Shown here: piece after piece, positions 8,927 through 17,862 of the stretch
How positions within the stretch are numbered: position 1 is the stretch's first letter
Layout: the number at the start of each line of letters is the position of its first letter
Assembly (NCBI RefSeq): GCF_012911895.1
Contig: NZ_JAAXCV010000034.1
Coordinates: 186,001 to 250,000, forward strand
Source: Bacillus sp. RO3
GTDB taxonomy: Bacteria; Bacillota; Bacilli; Bacillales; Bacillaceae_B
DNA length: 64,000 nt
Direction: 5' to 3'
Translations under genes and position numbers: made by a program
Notes under the pieces: generated by a model
Database searches by the model: none
What the model was told of the DNA's origin: nothing
Seen by the model: the letters and a program-made list of their open reading frames with translations, nothing else

Positions 8927-9187
8927 TTATCTTGGTTCCACAATTAACTTTATCGCCGTCCGCTCTTCTCCATCAATCAAAATATCTGTAAATGCCGGGA
9001 TGCATATCAAATCTAAACCACTAGGAGCAACAAAGCCTCTGGCAATGGCGACTGCTTTGACTGCCTGATTTAAAGCACCAGCGCCAATAGCCTGGATCTC
9101 AGCTCCTCCTCTCTCACGAAGAACACCGGCAAGTGCACCAGCTACAGAATTAGGATTAGATTTTGCTGAAACTTTTAATATTTCCAT
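8927..9187 (-). CDS. spoVS: Stage V sporulation protein S
   Basis: The 86-residue protein (start MEILKVSAKSNPNSVAGA, with IQAIGAGALNQAVKAVAIA) is the highly conserved SpoVS, a small Alba-like protein needed for normal progress through later sporulation stages; its biochemical action is not settled. The ATG is preceded by AAGGAGGAAAAGG. It stands alone between ymdB and the dipeptidase gene with its own terminator, consistent with separate expression as in B. subtilis, where it depends on sigma-H. I could not identify a convincing sigma-H promoter by eye. Confidence 0.96.
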   Translation of the reverse strand: MEILKVSAKSNPNSVAGALAGVLRERGGAEIQAIGAGALNQAVKAVAIARGFVAPSGLDLICIPAFTDILIDGEERTAIKLIVEPR

Positions 9188-9324
9188 TCCTTTTCCTCCT
9201 TGTCATTTCCCCCATACCGTATGTCCGTGGTAAAGAACAAACTTGGTATAAATGATTCCACTGATACTATATTCAGGAAATGGACAAATCATTCCGGTCA
9301 CACCGAAAAAAGGAATGAAAACAT

Positions 9325-10128
9325 TTAATATTCTGCCATAAATGGATGGTCTTCGTTGATTAATATCCGTTCTATTTTTTTCGCTTTACCCGTTTTTTGA
9401 TCAATATCAATTAAACAGGCACTCAATATCTTCCTGCCCGTCTTTGGAACTTCAAACCGAACAGGCAGACTTGTCTGGAATCTTTTTAAAACAGACTCCT
9501 TACTCATTCCAAGCACTTCATCATAAGGACCTGTCATACCGACATCACACATAAATGCTGTTCCATTGGGAAGGATTCGGTTATCAGCTGTTTGAACATG
9601 GGTATGGGTTCCTACTACGGCAGATACACGCCCATCCAGGAACCATCCGACTGCCTGCTTTTCACTTGTTGCCTCTGCATGAAAATCAACAAAGACAATG
9701 GATGTTCTCTTTTTGGCTTCGTCAACAAGCTCATCAAGTGCTTTAAACGGGTCATCCAGAGGAGGCATGAAGGTTCTTCCCTGGGCGTTGATGACCGCTA
9801 CTTCTTTACCGTACACTTCCCCAAATACTAGACCGGTGCCAGGGGTTCCTTCAGGAAAATTAGCCGGTCTCACCAACTGTTTAGATGATTTTATAAAATT
9901 GAAAATGTCTTTATTGTCCCAAGCATGATTCCCTAAAGTCACCATATTGGCGCCATCTTGTATAAATTGTTTATATATTTTCTCTGTGATTCCCCTGCCT
10001 GATGCTGCATTTTCCCCGTTCACAATGGTAAAATCCGGTGAATGCTTCTTCTTTAACTTCGGAAGGTATTCTGTAATCATTTCTCTGCCCAGTGAACCGA
10101 CTACGTCTCCAACAAATAATATTTTCAT
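9325..10128 (-). CDS. ymdB: YmdB metallophosphoesterase
   Basis: This 267-residue protein belongs to the TIGR00282/YmdB phosphoesterase family, which in B. subtilis hydrolyses cyclic nucleotides in vitro and affects the biofilm/motility decision. Metal ligands are seen in LFVGDVVGSLGR, VNGENAASGRG, LGNHAWDN, FVDFHAEATSE and VGTHTHVQTAD. It lies directly downstream of rny, as in many Firmicutes, with a terminator between them. Length and motifs are complete, so it should be an active enzyme. Confidence 0.95.
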   Translation of the reverse strand: MKILFVGDVVGSLGREMITEYLPKLKKKHSPDFTIVNGENAASGRGITEKIYKQFIQDGANMVTLGNHAWDNKDIFNFIKSSKQLVRPANFPEGTPGTGLVFGEVYGKEVAVINAQGRTFMPPLDDPFKALDELVDEAKKRTSIVFVDFHAEATSEKQAVGWFLDGRVSAVVGTHTHVQTADNRILPNGTAFMCDVGMTGPYDEVLGMSKESVLKRFQTSLPVRFEVPKTGRKILSACLIDIDQKTGKAKKIERILINEDHPFMAEY

Positions 10129-10252
10129 GAAAAATAAATGTCCCTTCTCTATATGTATTGAGTCATGTAGTTATTGTATCACAAATAAGTTGCCGTCTAT
10201 TCATCCCTATAGAATTCACTATATGAATCTTAAGGATATAAACCATAAAAAA

Positions 10253-10292
10253 AGCTGACTCAAAAAGGGAATATCCCCTTCTCGAGTCAACC
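10253..10292 (-). terminator. Terminator of rny
   Basis: The stem is built from AGCTGACTCA (10253-10262) and the complementary segment GAGTCAACCT ending near 10292. It is extended by AAGGGGATATTCCCTT inside, and followed on the minus strand by seven T. It follows the rny stop at 10295 directly. Confidence 0.88.
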
Positions 10293-10294
10293 TC

Positions 10295-11854
10295 TTATTT
10301 CGCGTATTCGACAGCCCTTGTTTCACGTATGACCGTTACTTTAATATGGCCCGGGTAATCAAGCTCATCTTCAATTCGTTTACGGATATCCCTTGCTAAT
10401 CGGTGAGATTCCAAATCGTCAATGGCTTCAGGTCTTACCATGATTCGCACTTCACGTCCTGCCTGGATCGCAAAGGACTTCTCAACGCCTTCATAAGACT
10501 CTGAAATTTCTTCGAGCTTCTCTAGGCGACGGATATAGTTCTCAAGCGTCTCGCTTCTTGCCCCTGGTCGAGCAGCTGAAAGTGCATCTGCTGCTGCAAC
10601 AAGAACCGCAATGATGGAGGTTGGCTCTGTATCTCCATGGTGAGAAGCAATACTGTTAATGACCACCGGGTGTTCTTTATACTTCGTTGCCAGTTCAACA
10701 CCAATTTCAACATGACTTCCTTCTACTTCATGGTCAATCGCTTTACCGATATCATGAAGTAATCCGGCACGTTTAGCCAGTCTTTCGTCTTCACCAAGCT
10801 CAGCTGCCAGTAATCCTGAAAGATATGCCACTTCCATTGAGTGTTTCAATACGTTTTGACCGTAACTGGTACGATACTTCAAACGGCCAAGGATTTTTAT
10901 TAAATCCGGGTGAAGCCCATGAACGCCAACTTCGAATGTTGTTTGTTCTCCAATTTCACGGATGTATTCATCCACTTCACGTCTGGATTTATCTACCATC
11001 TCTTCAATACGTGCAGGGTGGATACGTCCATCCTGTACTAATTTCTCTAATGCAATTCGAGCCGTTTCTCTACGAATCGGATCAAAACCAGAAAGAATAA
11101 CCGCTTCAGGAGTATCATCAATGATCAAATCGATTCCTGTAAGTGTTTCCAGCGTACGAATGTTACGTCCTTCTCGCCCAATAATTCGACCTTTCATCTC
11201 ATCATTCGGTAGATTCACAACACTAACTGTCGTTTCAGCCACATGTTCGGCAGCACAACGTTGTATAGCCAGTGAAAGGACTTCTTTCGCTTTCTTATCG
11301 GCGTCTTCCTTCGCCCGTGTTTCATGCTCTCTGACCATAATAGCGATATCATGGGAGAGTTCATTTTCAACGCGGTCGAGAATGATCCCTTTCGCTTCGT
11401 CACGAGTTAAGCTCGAGATACGTTCTAGCTCGGTTTGCTGTGATCGTACCATCTCGTCCACTTTGCTTTCCATCTCTTCAATATGTTGTTGTCTTTCGTT
11501 AAGAGTCCCCTCTTTTCTCTCAAGTAAAGCTTCACGCTTATCCAGCGTTTCATCTTTTCGATCGAGGTTTTCCTCTTTTTGCATTAAACGATTTTCTTGT
11601 TTTTGCAATTCATTTCTTCGTTCACGAAGTTCATTTTCCATTTCTGTGCGAAGTTTATGATTTTCGTCCTTTGCTTCTAAAAGTGCTTCTTTCTTCAGAG
11701 CATCCGCCTCGCGCCTTGCATCTTCTAAAATCTGCTCTGCTGAACCTTTAGCACCAGCAATCTTTGCTTCAGCAATGGACTTACGAATTAAGTATCCAAC
11801 AACTACACCGACGATTAGGCCAAGCAAAATGAAGATGATTGTAATAGGTTGCAT
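10295..11854 (-). CDS. rny: Ribonuclease Y
   Basis: The 519-residue protein is the membrane-anchored endoribonuclease that starts mRNA decay in Firmicutes. It has an N-terminal transmembrane helix (residues about 3-23), a long Glu/Lys/Arg-rich coiled coil to about 195, a KH RNA-binding domain with [15 protein letters not shown], and an HD domain with the catalytic [12 protein letters not shown]. Length equals the usual 520. It is led by a consensus promoter about 134 bases upstream and closed by a strong terminator, so it is largely its own transcription unit. RNase J2 and PNPase, which act in the same decay pathway, are also in this window. Confidence 0.98.
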   Translation of the reverse strand: MQPITIIFILLGLIVGVVVGYLIRKSIAEAKIAGAKGSAEQILEDARREADALKKEALLEAKDENHKLRTEMENELRERRNELQKQENRLMQKEENLDRKDETLDKREALLERKEGTLNERQQHIEEMESKVDEMVRSQQTELERISSLTRDEAKGIILDRVENELSHDIAIMVREHETRAKEDADKKAKEVLSLAIQRCAAEHVAETTVSVVNLPNDEMKGRIIGREGRNIRTLETLTGIDLIIDDTPEAVILSGFDPIRRETARIALEKLVQDGRIHPARIEEMVDKSRREVDEYIREIGEQTTFEVGVHGLHPDLIKILGRLKYRTSYGQNVLKHSMEVAYLSGLLAAELGEDERLAKRAGLLHDIGKAIDHEVEGSHVEIGVELATKYKEHPVVINSIASHHGDTEPTSIIAVLVAAADALSAARPGARSETLENYIRRLEKLEEISESYEGVEKSFAIQAGREVRIMVRPEAIDDLESHRLARDIRKRIEDELDYPGHIKVTVIRETRAVEYAK

Positions 11855-11987
11855 TATTTCACCTCCTCTTGCTATGAACTGTCATCATGTCTTTTACATG
11901 TCGGCTTGTACATTGCTCATTTGAACAAAATATACAGCGCTAGGCTTTCAAATATTCATTCGAAAAATTTGTAAAATATACATGTTA

Positions 11988-12016
11988 ATTTTAAATCTCT
12001 GAAAATTTATTGTCAA
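11988..12016 (-). promoter_or_regulatory. Sigma-A promoter of rny
   Basis: On the minus strand a perfect -35 TTGACA (12011-12016) is separated by 17 bases from a -10 TAAAAT (11988-11993). The start site would give a 5' leader of about 125 bases before the rny ATG. Confidence 0.78.
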
Positions 12017-12243
12017 GGGGTAGAGCCTTCTATCACTAGATTTCTCAAGGGTTTTTTTCCATTCGACTATAAGTGACGCTGTCATAGAGGGATTATGGGT
12101 GCTAAAAACATCCAAATCATTTGTTTCAACTATTCTATCTGTTTCCTTAGAAGACTAAAAATCTTGACCTGGTCTCCTTTATTGAAACGATTTTGGGAAT
12201 GTTACTATTTTCTACCATATCATTGGTAAACATACATAATAAA

Positions 12244-12271
12244 GAGAAGCAAACGAAGACGTCTGCTTCTC
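12244..12271 (-). terminator. Terminator of recA
   Basis: GAGAAGCAAACG (12244-12255) pairs with CGTCTGCTTCTC (12260-12271), with one G-U pair, and a T-rich tail follows on the minus strand just past the recA stop at 12283. Confidence 0.85.
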
Positions 12272-12282
12272 CTCCATATTAA

Positions 12283-13320
12283 TCAGTCTTCCAATAGGCT
12301 TAATTCACCTTGATCGTCCGTTTCAGCACGCCCAGTATCCAATCCATAGTGTTCACGGATCTTCAGCATGATTTCTGTGCGGATTTCCGGATTTTCTTTA
12401 AGGAAAATCTTTGCATTTTCACGTCCTTGACCTAAACGTTCTTCATTATAAGAGTACCAGGCTCCACTCTTCTGGACAATGTCCAGCTCAGATCCAAGGT
12501 CGACGATTTCACCTTCTTTGGAAATCCCTTCTCCATACATGATATCCACTTCGGCTACACGGAACGGTGGAGCGACTTTATTCTTTACGACCTTGATCTT
12601 TGTTTTGTTCCCTACCATTTCATTACCCTGTTTGAGGGTCTCAGCACGACGGACTTCTAGACGTACAGAAGAATAGAATTTCAGTGCACGACCACCAGGC
12701 GTTGTCTCAGGATTTCCGAACATGACTCCGACCTTCTCACGGATCTGGTTAATAAAAATCGCAATGGTCTTTGACTTGTTGATCGCACCAGAAAGCTTAC
12801 GAAGGGCCTGTGACATTAAACGAGCTTGAAGACCTACGTGGGCATCACCCATCTCCCCCTCGATTTCGGCTTTTGGTACCAGGGCAGCAACAGAGTCAAT
12901 GACGATAGCATCCACTGCTCCGCTCCGTACTAAAGCTTCTGCAATCTCCAGTGCCTGCTCACCCGTATCTGGTTGAGAAAGTAATAATTCATCTATGTTT
13001 ACTCCAAGCTTTTGAGCATATTCGGGATCAAGTGCGTGCTCTGCGTCGATGAATGCCGCTTGACCTCCTTGAGCCTGAACCTCTGCAATCGCGTGAAGCG
13101 CCACTGTTGTTTTACCTGATGATTCGGGACCATATACCTCGATGATTCTTCCACGAGGATACCCGCCAACTCCAAGAGCTGCATCCAATGCCAATGAACC
13201 ACTTGGGCATGTAACAACTTTTCTATCAGTCTGCTCCCCAAGTTTCATGATTGAGCCTTTACCAAACTGCTTTTCTATTTGTTTTAACGCCATATCTAAG
13301 GCTGCTTTACGATCGCTCAC
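12283..13320 (-). CDS. recA: Recombinase RecA
   Basis: RecA forms filaments on single-stranded DNA, drives strand exchange and triggers LexA self-cleavage. I place the start at GTG 13320 ([14 protein letters not shown]), preceded by AAAGGAGGAAGATTT. This gives 345 residues, the usual Bacillus length; a longer frame upstream of it lacks a ribosome site and is non-conserved. Walker [10 protein letters not shown] is at residues 64-72, Walker [11 protein letters not shown] and the L2-region [13 protein letters not shown] are intact. It lies downstream of cinA, as in many Gram-positive genomes, but has its own promoter with a LexA-like box. Confidence 0.98.
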   Translation of the reverse strand: MSDRKAALDMALKQIEKQFGKGSIMKLGEQTDRKVVTCPSGSLALDAALGVGGYPRGRIIEVYGPESSGKTTVALHAIAEVQAQGGQAAFIDAEHALDPEYAQKLGVNIDELLLSQPDTGEQALEIAEALVRSGAVDAIVIDSVAALVPKAEIEGEMGDAHVGLQARLMSQALRKLSGAINKSKTIAIFINQIREKVGVMFGNPETTPGGRALKFYSSVRLEVRRAETLKQGNEMVGNKTKIKVVKNKVAPPFRVAEVDIMYGEGISKEGEIVDLGSELDIVQKSGAWYSYNEERLGQGRENAKIFLKENPEIRTEIMLKIREHYGLDTGRAETDDQGELSLLED

Positions 13321-13392
13321 AAATCTTCCTCCTTTGAATATAGAACTTGTAATCGACAACTTATAATCTTGTCTCAAATCCAACCTATCTAT

Positions 13393-13421
13393 ACTATAAA
13401 CGTTTTTATTATAGAAAACAA
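13393..13421 (-). promoter_or_regulatory. Sigma-A promoter of recA
   Basis: On the minus strand -35 TTGTTT (13416-13421) and -10 TATAGT (13393-13398) are 17 bases apart, about 75 bases upstream of the GTG start and immediately downstream of the LexA-like box. Confidence 0.68.
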
Positions 13422-13430
13422 GAAAAAAAT

Positions 13431-13444
13431 CGAACATTCATTCG
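13431..13444. promoter_or_regulatory. LexA (DinR) box of recA
   Basis: CGAACATTCATTCG matches the Bacillus SOS box CGAAC-N4-GTTCG at nine of ten fixed positions (one G-to-A change in the right arm). It lies just upstream of the recA -35 element, where LexA would repress the promoter. Confidence 0.75.
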
Positions 13445-13542
13445 GTTTTTTTTCGATAGCTGGTAAGTATTGAATCGGATAGGTATGTATGAAATGATCA
13501 GTTTCTAAACATGTTGAATGACAGAACTCATCCAAATACGTC

Positions 13543-13570
13543 AAAAAGCTGCCCCCCTGTGGAAGACAGC
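13543..13570 (-). terminator. Terminator of cinA
   Basis: GCTGCC (13548-13553) pairs with GACAGC (13565-13570), one G-U pair, with a loop of C-rich sequence and a five-T tail on the minus strand. The stem is short, so read-through into recA is possible. Confidence 0.6.
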
Positions 13571-13581
13571 CGTTCCATGAC

Positions 13582-14820
13582 CTAACTTAATTCCTTGATC
13601 AAATAGTACCATCCATACTTTGCTGTTCTCAAACGGTTGCCATTCCGCCCTCCGCCGAGATTCAGTTGAAAAGCCCTGGTCGGCCTGCCTTTAAAGGATA
13701 AACCGATCCAAACAGTCCCAGCGGGATGACCTCCGTGTGGCTCAGGACCTGCTACCCCTGTGAAGCTGATCCCGATGTCTGTAGAAAAAAGCTGCCTTAC
13801 ATTATCAGCGAGTTCCAGAGCACATTGCTCGCTTACGGATGAATATTGCTTCAAGGTATCAGCCTTGACAGATAAAATCTTCTTCTTAATCTCATCCTGG
13901 TAACAAATCACCCCACCATTCAGCACCTCTGATGCACCGGGAATAGATGTTAATTGAGCCTGAAATAATCCTCCTGTTAAGCTCTCAGCACATGATATGG
14001 TGTGGGATTTTTCCTTCAATAGTCTAAGTCCCACTTCTACGATTGAAGCTTGATCATAGCCATAAAAGTACTCACCTACAATGTTCAGGATCTCCCTTTC
14101 TGTCGAATCCAATAAAGCCATGGCCGTCTCCCTTGACTCGTGCTTAGCCGTCAGCCTCAAAGTCACTTCCCCGTCACTTGCAAGAGGGGCAATGGTAGGA
14201 TTGGTCTGCTTATCAAGCAAATCCTCTAACTCCGTTTCAAGCTGCGCTTCTCCTATTCCAAAGAAACGGAGGACCCTCGAATGGATGACTTCTTTCTTCT
14301 TCATCAAGGAGAGAATCGCCTGTTTTCCATATTTACTGAACATCGGCCTCATTTCTGAAGGAGGTCCCGGCAGAAGCATATAAGCTTTAGTATCCCTTTT
14401 CAATAACATCCCGGGAGCCATACCGTGTTCATTCTTCAGTACTTCTGAACCCGCTAGAATAAGAGCCTGCTTTTCATTATTGGGTGTCATTTCACGATCG
14501 ACCTTTAAAAAATAATCTTTTATCGATTTCAATGCATCTTCGTCCATGCTTAGGGTCGTGCCTAATGCATCCGCAATGGTTTCTTTTGTCAAATCATCTT
14601 TCGTGGGTCCGAGCCCTCCTGTAAATATCAACAGATCTGCTCTTTCTCTTGCTACCTGGATGGCATGTTTCAAACGGACCGGGTTATCTCCGACGCTTGT
14701 ATGGTAATAGACATTTACACCCACTTCAGCCAGTTGCTCTGAAATGAATTGAGCATTCGAATTGACGATTTGACCTAATAGCAATTCAGATCCAACTGCG
14801 ATAATTTCTGCGTTCATCAT
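13582..14820 (-). CDS. cinA: CinA family nicotinamide mononucleotide deamidase-related protein
   Basis: The 412-residue protein has the two CinA domains: an N-terminal MoaB/MogA-like domain ([31 protein letters not shown]) and a C-terminal PncC-type NMN deamidase domain ([36 protein letters not shown]). CinA is linked to competence in streptococci and to pyridine-nucleotide repair. Two adjacent ATG codons follow the AGGGGGAGATC ribosome site; either could be used. It lies between pgsA and recA, the conserved Bacillus order. Confidence 0.95.
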   Translation of the reverse strand: MMNAEIIAVGSELLLGQIVNSNAQFISEQLAEVGVNVYYHTSVGDNPVRLKHAIQVARERADLLIFTGGLGPTKDDLTKETIADALGTTLSMDEDALKSIKDYFLKVDREMTPNNEKQALILAGSEVLKNEHGMAPGMLLKRDTKAYMLLPGPPSEMRPMFSKYGKQAILSLMKKKEVIHSRVLRFFGIGEAQLETELEDLLDKQTNPTIAPLASDGEVTLRLTAKHESRETAMALLDSTEREILNIVGEYFYGYDQASIVEVGLRLLKEKSHTISCAESLTGGLFQAQLTSIPGASEVLNGGVICYQDEIKKKILSVKADTLKQYSSVSEQCALELADNVRQLFSTDIGISFTGVAGPEPHGGHPAGTVWIGLSFKGRPTRAFQLNLGGGRNGNRLRTAKYGWYYLIKELS

Positions 14821-14842
14821 GATCTCCCCCTATAGCTGATGT

Positions 14843-14882
14843 AAAGAAGGGGATGACCCTGTAAGAATCAATCCCCTTCTTT
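14843..14882 (-). terminator. Terminator of pgsA
   Basis: The perfect 12-base arms AAAGAAGGGGAT (14843-14854) and ATCCCCTTCTTT (14871-14882) directly follow the pgsA stop in the minus-strand sense. Confidence 0.85.
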
Positions 14883-14889
14883 GTATATG

Positions 14890-15468
14890 TTATTTTGAAT
14901 TTACAAATGCTTTTTTGTTATGTTTGAAATAATCCCAACCGGACCAAATGGTAAAGAACATAGCTACCCATAGAGCAATGGTCGCAAATGGAAGGTTGAT
15001 TAATTCGAAAATGGCGTTATGCAAAAGCAGGGCTGAAATGGCAATGATCTGTGCCCATGTCTTGATCTTTCCTAATTGCCCCGCTGCAACCACTTCCCCT
15101 TCTCCTGCCAACACCAGACGGAGACCGGTTACGGCAAACTCTCGGCTGATGATGATGATGACAATCCACGACGGAGCAAGACCAAGCTCAACGAGGACAA
15201 TCAATGCTGCAGAAACGAGCAACTTATCCGCTAATGGATCTAGGAATTTCCCTAGGTTCGTAACGAGGTCAAGCTTTCGTGCATAGTATCCATCGACCCA
15301 ATCAGTCGTTGCGGCAATGATGAAGATTAAAGCCCCGACAAAATGCTTAACCGGCATTTCTGCCCCAAGAAATATCATGTCGCCCCAATTTAATGGTGCC
15401 AGCATGATGATAAGAAATAATGGTATTAAAAATATCCTGGAAACTGTTATCTTATTAGGTAAATTCAC
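14890..15468 (-). CDS. pgsA: CDP-diacylglycerol--glycerol-3-phosphate 3-phosphatidyltransferase
   Basis: This membrane enzyme makes phosphatidylglycerol phosphate, the committed step to phosphatidylglycerol. The start is GTG 15468 (VNLPNKITVSRIFLIP) with GGAGGTAGAAAG before it, giving 192 residues, the normal Bacillus length; the longer open frame runs back through the rodZ terminator and is not credible. The CDP-alcohol phosphotransferase signature D-x2-D-G-x2-A-R-x8-G-x3-D-x3-D is complete in DWVDGYYARK...GKFLDPLADK. Four or more hydrophobic helices are visible. Confidence 0.96.
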   Translation of the reverse strand: MNLPNKITVSRIFLIPLFLIIMLAPLNWGDMIFLGAEMPVKHFVGALIFIIAATTDWVDGYYARKLDLVTNLGKFLDPLADKLLVSAALIVLVELGLAPSWIVIIIISREFAVTGLRLVLAGEGEVVAAGQLGKIKTWAQIIAISALLLHNAIFELINLPFATIALWVAMFFTIWSGWDYFKHNKKAFVNSK

Positions 15469-15513
15469 CTTTCTACCTCCAATGCTCATAAACGTTATCC
15501 TGCTAGTATGTAA

Positions 15514-15544
15514 GAATGAAGGAGTTATGAACACTCCTTCATTC
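15514..15544 (-). terminator. Terminator of rodZ
   Basis: The perfect 12-base stem GAATGAAGGAGT (15514-15525) with ACTCCTTCATTC (15533-15544) lies immediately after the rodZ stop. The following bases are only partly T-rich. Confidence 0.78.
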
Positions 15545-15548
15545 TTCA

Positions 15549-16451
15549 CTATTGTGTTGCTTCCCGTTCGTAGTTGATGACGATATCCTGCCTTACTACC
15601 TCTGTAGGAGACACTTTATACTCCAGCATTTTTCCATTCACTGAAATATCTGTATTCGCAGCATTTCCGATGACCAGATAAGCTACCTTCTCCTTGGAAA
15701 AGTCAAATTCCTTTTCATTCCCCTCCTTCAGAAGGCCCTCAAACAATAAATCATCCTCAGTGTTGTAAACCCCGATCCACGTGTCGCCCTTAGCCGATAA
15801 ACGGAGCTTGAAGTCGTCTGTATTTTTAAGCTCATAAGTGGTTTTCTTGCCTTCTGTATTAACTGCATCCAGTGACTGTTCCGACTTTGGTTCCTCTTCG
15901 TCAGCCTCATCTTCTTCTTGAGCAGGAGCATCTTCTTCTGTTTCAGCTTGATCATCGCCTACATCTGCAGGCTTCTCCTTTTCAGCCTTTTCATTTTCAT
16001 CTACAGCCACTTGCTCCTGGTTCTCAGAAGGTTGCGTCTCAGGAGCCTTGTCCCCCACTTTCCCCTGCCAAAAAACCCATACAACTACCAATGCACCAAT
16101 GACAAACAATGCGATAAGAAGCTTTGGAACGAAGTCAAATACCTTGCCGGAACTTTCTGATACAGACTTCCTGGACTGTACCCTTGAAAGGGAAACAGGT
16201 ATTTCATCATCGTATGTAGTCGGAATATCATCCTTATATTCCTCAAAGATCACTTCAGATGGAAGACCAACCGCTTCACAATACTGTTTAATAAATGCCC
16301 GCACATAGAACTTCCCAGGCATCGCATCATACGAGCCTTCCTCAATCCCGACCAAATAACGCTTTTGAATTTTGGTTATTTTCTGCAGGTCATCCAGGCT
16401 ATAGCCTTTAGCTTCCCGCGCTTCCTTTAAACGAATTCCTAATTCCGTCAC
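15549..16451 (-). CDS. rodZ: Cytoskeletal protein RodZ (HTH domain)
   Basis: The 300-residue membrane protein has an N-terminal helix-turn-helix of the Xre/HTH_25 type (residues about 1-70, LGIRLKEAREAKGYSL), which in RodZ contacts MreB. It has a single transmembrane helix near 107-129, a strongly acidic Glu/Asp/Gln-rich linker (about 140-190), and an outer DUF4115 beta domain (KGDTWIGVYNTEDD). This is the layout of RodZ/YmfM, which ties the MreB cytoskeleton to wall elongation. It lies between ymfK and pgsA as in B. subtilis. Confidence 0.93.
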   Translation of the reverse strand: MTELGIRLKEAREAKGYSLDDLQKITKIQKRYLVGIEEGSYDAMPGKFYVRAFIKQYCEAVGLPSEVIFEEYKDDIPTTYDDEIPVSLSRVQSRKSVSESSGKVFDFVPKLLIALFVIGALVVVWVFWQGKVGDKAPETQPSENQEQVAVDENEKAEKEKPADVGDDQAETEEDAPAQEEDEADEEEPKSEQSLDAVNTEGKKTTYELKNTDDFKLRLSAKGDTWIGVYNTEDDLLFEGLLKEGNEKEFDFSKEKVAYLVIGNAANTDISVNGKMLEYKVSPTEVVRQDIVINYEREATQ

Positions 16452-16470
16452 AAATTAACACCTTCCAATA

Positions 16471-17262
16471 TTAAAAATCAAAACCTCCAAAATCGGAATT
16501 TTGAAATAGATTATTTTGTTCTACCAATTCATATGTAATCTCTTCATCAGGATCGTTTCTCAGTTCAATGATATAATCAAAATCTTCAAGTGAATATTCA
16601 GAGTTTTGAACGAAAATATCAGGATGTTCAATCACTTTCACTGCAGGTAATCTCATAATTTCCCTTACAAGCTGCCAGTGCTTCTCACTTGCCCGGCGAG
16701 TTGAAACGATTCCATCGATAATAAAAAGATTTTCAGATGAGTATTCATCTTCAATCAGCTTGCTTCTTATCGTTTGCTTCAATAGTGTAGAAGAAACAAA
16801 AAGCCATTTCTTATTTGCACATACACTAGAAGCCACGATGGATTCCGTCTTCCCCACACGGGGCATCCCTCTGATCCCAACAAGTTTATGTCCCTCTTGC
16901 TTAAATAGCTCTGCTAAAAAATCGACTAATAAACCAAGTTCATCACGGACAAACCGAAACGTTTTCTTATCATCGGCGTCACGTTGTATATACCGTCCGT
17001 GACGGACCGCAAGCCGGTCCCTTAATTTTGGTTCCCGGAGCTTTGTCACATTGATTGTATCCATCGTTTGCAGGATGGATTCTAGTCTCATGATCTGTTC
17101 ATCATTATTGGCAAGGAGAAGCATTCCCCTTCTTCCTTCATCGACTCCATTTATCGTCACAATATTTATAGAAAGCATTCCTAATAACGAGGAAATATCA
17201 CCTAAGAGGCCAGGACGATTTTTTTGGATTTCATATTCTAAATACCATTCTTTGCGTTCCAT
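16471..17262 (-). CDS. ymfK: DUF3388 protein YmfK, ACT-like domain plus P-loop
   Basis: The 263-residue protein corresponds to B. subtilis YmfK (DUF3388), whose function is unknown. Residues about 5-75 read like an ACT-type regulatory domain (NRPGLLGDISSLLGMLSINI), the pattern of small-molecule-binding modules. Residues 132-139 are GMPRVGKT, a Walker A P-loop, and LFIID at 179-183 resembles Walker B. Taken together this suggests a ligand-sensing nucleotide-binding protein; that is inference. It lies just upstream of rodZ (19-base gap), so the two are likely cotranscribed. Confidence 0.82.
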   Translation of the reverse strand: MERKEWYLEYEIQKNRPGLLGDISSLLGMLSINIVTINGVDEGRRGMLLLANNDEQIMRLESILQTMDTINVTKLREPKLRDRLAVRHGRYIQRDADDKKTFRFVRDELGLLVDFLAELFKQEGHKLVGIRGMPRVGKTESIVASSVCANKKWLFVSSTLLKQTIRSKLIEDEYSSENLFIIDGIVSTRRASEKHWQLVREIMRLPAVKVIEHPDIFVQNSEYSLEDFDYIIELRNDPDEEITYELVEQNNLFQNSDFGGFDF

Positions 17263-17492
17263 TGGTTACCTCCATGACATGTGTGACATTTCAATTCGAT
17301 AGAAATTGACACATTTCGTAAAGTCATAAAAACATCTAGGTATTATAATAAATGATTTTCCAATAATAGAAAAGCAAAACCTACATAAATATGTACAATT
17401 TCTCATTTTAACATAAAGGAACTGGTTTTATTGATCACTATAAGCATTGATCACATAATAAAAGAAGTAAATCCAGCCCTAAATATGAGAAA

Positions 17493-17517
17493 AAGGAGAG
17501 GAAAAATCCCTCTCCTT
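17493..17517 (-). terminator. Terminator overlapping ymfJ stop
   Basis: AAGGAGAGG (17493-17501) pairs perfectly with CCTCTCCTT (17509-17517). The stem begins inside the ymfJ stop codon (17516-17518). Confidence 0.8.
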
Positions 17518-17773
17518 AACGAGTACCGTTGTTGTTTACAAGTTTAACCATCATGTTTGCGATGGCATGTTGCTCTTCAGGAGAAGCGACAGACCATAAA
17601 TCAGCTAACACTTTTTCCTGATCGTTTTTTGCTTCAACTTGATTCGCCAGATAATCACCAATTTGATAGGCTAAATCAGAAATCGTTTCGTTCTCCATCC
17701 CACCATGTTGAGCTTGGTGAAGGCGGTCGCCTAAGAAGTTTTTCCAATCAGACCAGTTATCTAATACAGACAT
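17516..17773 (-). CDS. ymfJ: DUF3243 protein YmfJ
   Basis: This small 85-residue protein (MSVLDNWSDWKNFLGDRLHQAQ) matches the DUF3243/YmfJ family found beside ymfI and ymfK in Bacillus. It is predicted to be soluble and helical with no catalytic motif. The ribosome site AAGGAGGTCATGACAA lies before the ATG. Function unknown. The downstream terminator separates it from ymfK. Confidence 0.88.
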   Translation of the reverse strand: MSVLDNWSDWKNFLGDRLHQAQHGGMENETISDLAYQIGDYLANQVEAKNDQEKVLADLWSVASPEEQHAIANMMVKLVNNNGTR

Positions 17774-17862
17774 TTGTCATGACCTCCTTTATTGAAATAC
17801 AACCTTAGTTTGTATCCCGGAGGAAAAATTATTCGCCTTTATCTTTTGGCTGAAAAACTTTT

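Larger units (their letters stand above)
11855..12282. other. Gap between recA and rny
   Basis: This 428-base stretch contains no gene. In B. subtilis pbpX lies at this place; nothing like it is present. It holds the recA terminator near 12250 and the rny promoter near 12000. Confidence 0.7.

Noticed and set aside
10962-11660. Long plus-strand open frame of 232 codons opposite rny
   Set aside because: It is the antisense shadow of the repetitive Glu/Arg/Lys coiled-coil codons of rny, giving a Ser/Arg/Phe-rich chain without any family pattern.
11855-12282. pbpX or a remnant between recA and rny
   Set aside because: No frame encodes penicillin-binding motifs; the gap holds only a terminator and a promoter.
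13321-13437. N-terminal extension of RecA by 39 codons
   Set aside because: It would cover the promoter and has no conserved residues; the GTG at 13320 with AAAGGAGG matches the family start.
15469-15549. N-terminal extension of PgsA
   Set aside because: It runs through the rodZ terminator hairpin and the PgsA ribosome site; family length supports GTG 15468.
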